In this document: positions 25,390 through 26,948 of the stretch, in pieces | Position numbering within the stretch: the stretch's first letter is position 1 | Layout of the letters: each line of letters opens with the position of its first letter | IMG/VR virus record: IMGVR_UViG_3300024267_000021 | Location: 1 to 26,948 of that record | Direction: 5' to 3' (one strand) | DNA length: 26,948 nucleotides | Source of the DNA: a virus | The notes under the pieces: model-generated | What the model saw: the letters and a program-made list of their open reading frames with translations, nothing else | Database searches by the model: none | What the model was told of the DNA's origin: nothing | Position numbers and translations under genes: made by a program

Positions 25390-25581
25390 TCACAGTCCGT
25401 TGAGATAGTCTGCCAGTTCCTCTTCATACTGTTCTTTGGTGTCAAACGTGCGACCATGAATCACCCGTGGGTACGTGGCATCAAGACCAGCAGCAGCGAC
25501 CATCTCGCAGTCTGCCCGATCGTATCCCATCTCAACCAGGTTGTTGACGTATGGGTTGTTGCTTGGTGTTTCGTTGTTCAT
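25390..25581 (-). CDS. Hypothetical small protein (63 aa)
   Basis: Begins MNNETPSNNPYVNNLVEMGY and continues DRADCEMVAAAGLDATYPRV. The segment VNNLVEMGYDRADCEMVAAAG (about residues 12-32) is loosely like a UBA-type three-helix start, but too short to call. The C-terminus is acidic (EQYEEELADYL). No membrane segment. A promoter with TTGATT, a 16-nt spacer and TATTGT lies directly upstream and ends 6 nt before the ATG, suggesting a leaderless transcript; no Shine-Dalgarno is present. Confidence 0.68.
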   Translation of the reverse strand: MNNETPSNNPYVNNLVEMGYDRADCEMVAAAGLDATYPRVIHGRTFDTKEQYEEELADYLNGL

Positions 25582-25629
25582 GTGTATACAATACAGGATC
25601 TGAGGGAGAAATCAACCGATAGTGGACAG
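25582..25629 (-). promoter_or_regulatory. Promoter with upstream repeat before the 63-aa gene
   Basis: On the minus strand TTGATT, 16 nt, TATTGT, then 6 nt to the ATG. The -35 lies in a 21-nt element (25609-25629) that recurs with two mismatches at 25922-25942 before the next upstream gene, where the same TTGATT / 16 nt / TATTAT layout is kept. Conservation of box spacing in both copies supports a real promoter. Confidence 0.65.
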
Positions 25630-25641
25630 ATCAGTGATTGA

Positions 25642-25667
25642 CCTGTGGAATAAAAGTTTTCCACAGG
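25642..25667 (-). other. 9-bp perfect hairpin after the 65-aa ORF
   Basis: Plus strand CCTGTGGAA / TTCCACAGG with an 8-nt loop, located between the stop of the 65-aa ORF and the promoter of the 63-aa gene. No T-run follows on the minus strand. It may be a processing or stability hairpin, or a weak terminator. Confidence 0.65.
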
Positions 25668-25711
25668 CAGCTGACCTGGGTATCATTTAGTGACACCACA
25701 GTTAGTGTTAG

Positions 25712-25879
25712 TTAACCTCCAAACATATCATCGAATAACTGTTGTGAATCACGTTGCAATTCTTCCCTGTGTTCTTCACACCAACGCTTGTGATTCTCCA
25801 TACGTTCGATTGCCTCATCACGACGTAATCCTTCATGAACAAGAAACTTACCATTTGGCAGTTGATGTAGTCTCATCAT
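25712..25879 (-). CDS. Basic helical hypothetical protein (about 55 aa)
   Basis: I place the start at the first of two adjacent ATGs (MMRLHQLPNGKFLVHEGLRR), giving about 55 residues. A longer reading from a GTG at 25909 would run through the terminator hairpin and the -10 region and is unlikely. The product reads as a short strand pair then a long charged helix (DEAIERMENHKRWCEEHREE, LQRDSQQLFDDMFGG). It is unrecognised. The ATG follows the T-run of the upstream terminator; its own promoter seems to lie within that terminator. GGGA at the stem base could serve weakly as a ribosome binding site. Confidence 0.65.
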   Translation of the reverse strand: MMRLHQLPNGKFLVHEGLRRDEAIERMENHKRWCEEHREELQRDSQQLFDDMFGG

Positions 25880-25919
25880 AAAAAAATCCCGAACATGTAT
25901 ATAATACACGAACGGGATT
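25880..25919 (-). terminator. Intrinsic terminator after the 51-aa gene, with a -10 box in the loop
   Basis: Minus strand AATCCCG ... CGGGATT (7 bp, plus a further inner TGTAT / ATACA pairing) followed by seven T. It lies about 25 nt after the stop of the 51-aa gene. The loop carries TATTAT, which with TTGATT 16 nt upstream forms a promoter for the next gene. Confidence 0.82.
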
Positions 25920-25942
25920 GAAAATCAAGTGATAGTGGACAG
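25902..25942 (-). promoter_or_regulatory. Promoter overlapping the terminator, for the 55-aa gene
   Basis: TTGATT, 16-nt spacer, TATTAT on the minus strand. The -35 is part of the 21-nt repeat at 25922-25942 (copy of 25609-25629), and the -10 lies in the terminator loop. A transcript would start within the downstream arm, so it could not itself fold the terminator. Confidence 0.6.
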
Positions 25943-25943
25943 T

Positions 25944-26099
25944 TCAATAAGTGTCATCATACTCATTGATCTCTCGTTTAAATTTTGCTACCTTCTTTTT
26001 AGATGATCTTCGGACATTCTTTACTTCATATCCAAAGTCTTCAAATTCATCATTAAATTGTTGCTTTGGATTGTCAGATTGATTGAATCGTTTAGTCAT
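25944..26099 (-). CDS. Charged small protein (51 aa)
   Basis: A 51-codon gene beginning MTKRFNQSDNPKQQFNDEFE, with the basic stretch NVRRSSKKKVAKFKREI and an acidic end NEYDDTY. It shows an acidic front half and a basic middle and is probably mostly disordered or helical. It is unrecognised. It lies 37 nt after the KTSC-like gene stop and before a strong terminator, so the two are probably one transcript. No Shine-Dalgarno is visible. The protein-like composition and the fit between stop and terminator support it. Confidence 0.7.
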   Translation of the reverse strand: MTKRFNQSDNPKQQFNDEFEDFGYEVKNVRRSSKKKVAKFKREINEYDDTY

Positions 26100-26136
26100 T
26101 GTCTTGTTTGAATTGTTAACTCAATTGATGGCAAGA

Positions 26137-26382
26137 TTATTTAGATTCAACAATTAAACCCTCTTTGATTTGATTGTGAAGAAACCGCCCAACACTGCCT
26201 CCTGTCTTTAATTCAATCGAAATCAGTTCTTTACACAAAGTATCTTCAAATACTTGTATATTATTACAGTTAAATGTATATTCTTTGTCTATATTACTAT
26301 TATATGTTACTATAACAGTGTTTTCAACAATATTAATCGATTTAATAGCAGTACTGATTAAATTGTTGTACATCTTAGTCAT
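26137..26382 (-). CDS. KTSC-like domain protein (81 aa)
   Basis: An 81-residue protein with the layout of the small KTSC domain: STAIKSINIVENTVIVTYNS (about residues 10-29), a tyrosine-containing strand (KEYTFNCNNI) and SVGRFLHNQIKEGLI (63-77), which resembles the GxxFNxxIK ending of the family. The usual KTSC tetrad is changed. KTSC proteins are common in bacteria and phages; their function is mostly unknown, although some are fused to RNA- or DNA-binding domains. The gene is distinctly AT-rich compared with the genes at 23.4-25.7 kb. A long leader with stacked hairpins (26423-26488) precedes it and a TATAAT box lies near 26525. Family assignment is by pattern only. Confidence 0.65.
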   Translation of the reverse strand: MTKMYNNLISTAIKSINIVENTVIVTYNSNIDKEYTFNCNNIQVFEDTLCKELISIELKTGGSVGRFLHNQIKEGLIVESK

Positions 26383-26422
26383 TTTGAGTTAAATAATGTG
26401 ATTTAAGAAAGGAAAAGAACAA

Positions 26423-26488
26423 AAAAACTTAAAAAACGAACTTTCTCAGTTTCTTAAGTTTTTAAAAAAGTCGTTTTTTTGACTTTTT
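26423..26488 (-). promoter_or_regulatory. Two stacked AT-rich hairpins in the KTSC-like leader
   Basis: Stem 1 is AAAAACTTAA / TTAAGTTTTT (26423-26432 with 26454-26463, 10 bp). Stem 2 is AAAAAGTC / GACTTTTT (26465-26472 with 26481-26488, 8 bp). CTTAAAAAGTC pairings between the two are also possible, so alternative folds exist. They lie downstream of the TATAAT box and before the ATG, so they would be in the mRNA leader. They could be a terminator pair, an attenuator or a stability element. Confidence 0.55.
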
Positions 26489-26522
26489 AAGATTTTGAGA
26501 AAACCTCTGAATCCATGAATCT

Positions 26523-26528
26523 ATTATA
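26523..26528 (-). promoter_or_regulatory. TATAAT -10 box for the KTSC-like gene
   Basis: A perfect TATAAT on the minus strand with no convincing -35 at 16-18 nt; instead the region upstream carries two CCCTCAGAA copies 11 nt apart, which could bind an activator. Start of transcription is predicted about 26,516, giving a leader of about 134 nt. Confidence 0.5.
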
Positions 26529-26687
26529 ACGTGCTTCTGAGGGTTTCTGAGGGGTCTGTGTGCCACTTTGAGGTCTGTCACAGGGTTTCTTGACTTTCGA
26601 GTGGTAGTCTGCTAAGCCAACATCTCCAGCGCACCTTACCTATATTTTTTTAATGATTAATAAAGAGTTGGGTAGTATCCAATACTA

Positions 26688-26897
26688 TCATTGAAACCCT
26701 TTGCTATCACTGGTGCGCTTGGTATGTGTGAGATCATGAACAATTACTGTTTGGTTAGTAATAGTTTGTTGCCACCAATATGCTCTAAGTTGTTCATAAT
26801 CATCAAATCTTTTGTTATTGATAGTGTAGTAATGTCTATCGTATGGTTTGTCTGATGTTGATGTAAACCAGGTGTTATTAGTTGTTGTTGGTGTCAT
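26688..26897 (-). CDS. Hypothetical small protein (69 aa)
   Basis: The product begins MTPTTTNNTWFTSTSDKPYD and has an aromatic-rich core (YTINNKRFDDYEQLRAYWWQ, about residues 24-43), then a threonine-rich end. It is not recognised. The aromatic core suggests a small folded domain; the termini look flexible. A TATACT box lies about 20 nt upstream and GAAAGAG just before the ATG could act as a ribosome binding site. The gene is AT-rich like the KTSC-like gene. Confidence 0.6.
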   Translation of the reverse strand: MTPTTTNNTWFTSTSDKPYDRHYYTINNKRFDDYEQLRAYWWQQTITNQTVIVHDLTHTKRTSDSKGFQ

Positions 26898-26915
26898 ACT
26901 CTTTCTTTGTTTTAA

Positions 26916-26921
26916 AGTATA
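26916..26921 (-). promoter_or_regulatory. TATACT -10 box before the 69-aa gene
   Basis: TATACT on the minus strand 18 nt before the ATG. No clear -35 is seen in the 27 bases remaining to the window edge, so this is a weak call. Confidence 0.35.
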
Positions 26922-26948
26922 GTTTGTAGTATGGACGTTTAATTTGTT

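Larger units (their letters stand above)
26383..26687. other. 305-nt intergenic region with promoter, hairpins and AT-rich leader
   Basis: No protein-like ORF was seen. From the upstream (right) side on the minus strand it holds a 6-bp hairpin just after the 69-aa gene stop (26673-26687), AT-rich sequence, a repeat CCCTCAGAA twice next to each other (about 26537-26555), a TATAAT box (26523-26528), and then two AT-rich hairpins (26423-26463 and 26465-26488) before the KTSC-like start. Confidence 0.65.

Noticed and set aside
25657-25665. TTTTCCACA, a match to a DnaA box, within an inverted repeat
   Set aside because: A single box within a hairpin arm. T4-like phages do not start replication with DnaA and no cluster of boxes is present.

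Overview
The window looks like part of a T4-like cyanophage genome (a marine cyanomyovirus; the host is probably Synechococcus or Prochlorococcus). All convincing genes lie on the minus strand, so transcription runs from high to low coordinates. The assignment rests on a recognisable baseplate gene order (gp25, gp6, a giant gp7-like protein, a gp8-like protein, a DUF4815-type virion protein), on T4-type late promoters of the NATAAATA / CTAAATA form, and on a flanking block of tiny cyanophage-type hypothetical genes. No tRNA, CRISPR array, IS element or integrase was seen.

Structural (late) module, about 1 to 23,320. A CTAAATA late promoter near 23,310 opens a tightly packed operon: an acidic 83-aa ORF, a coiled-coil protein (the two overlap by 137 nt), a PAAR-like spike-tip protein, a very basic 49-aa protein, an unrecognised 219-aa protein and a 63-aa protein. 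A GATAAATA promoter then precedes gp25, which is coupled to gp6. The 3497-aa gp7-like gene follows gp6 after 5 nt. A doubled TATAAATA promoter precedes the gp8-like gene, which ends at a clear intrinsic terminator. A further TATAAATA promoter drives a DUF4815-type virion gene that runs off the left edge after at least 2283 codons. Together these products would build the baseplate wedge, part of the spike complex, and the peripheral baseplate/fibre attachment structures.

Small-gene module, about 23,430 to 26,948. Ten or more genes of roughly 50 to 110 codons follow one another. Most have their own sigma70-like promoter close to the start codon and most lack a Shine-Dalgarno sequence. Only two resemble known families: a YNGWANYETWN (DUF7249-type) protein and a KTSC-like protein. 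The spaces between them hold hairpins, a near-identical 38-nt direct repeat, a terminator with a promoter inside it, and a long AT-rich leader with stacked hairpins before the KTSC-like gene. These are probably early or middle genes acting on the host, but their functions cannot be read from sequence.

The most interesting points are the size and repeat architecture of the gp7-like protein (with a YHYH-like domain), the overlapping ORF pair at 22,998-23,134, the promoter nested in a terminator at about 25,880-25,940, and the apparently leaderless starts of the small genes. I found no clear new defence or enzymatic system.
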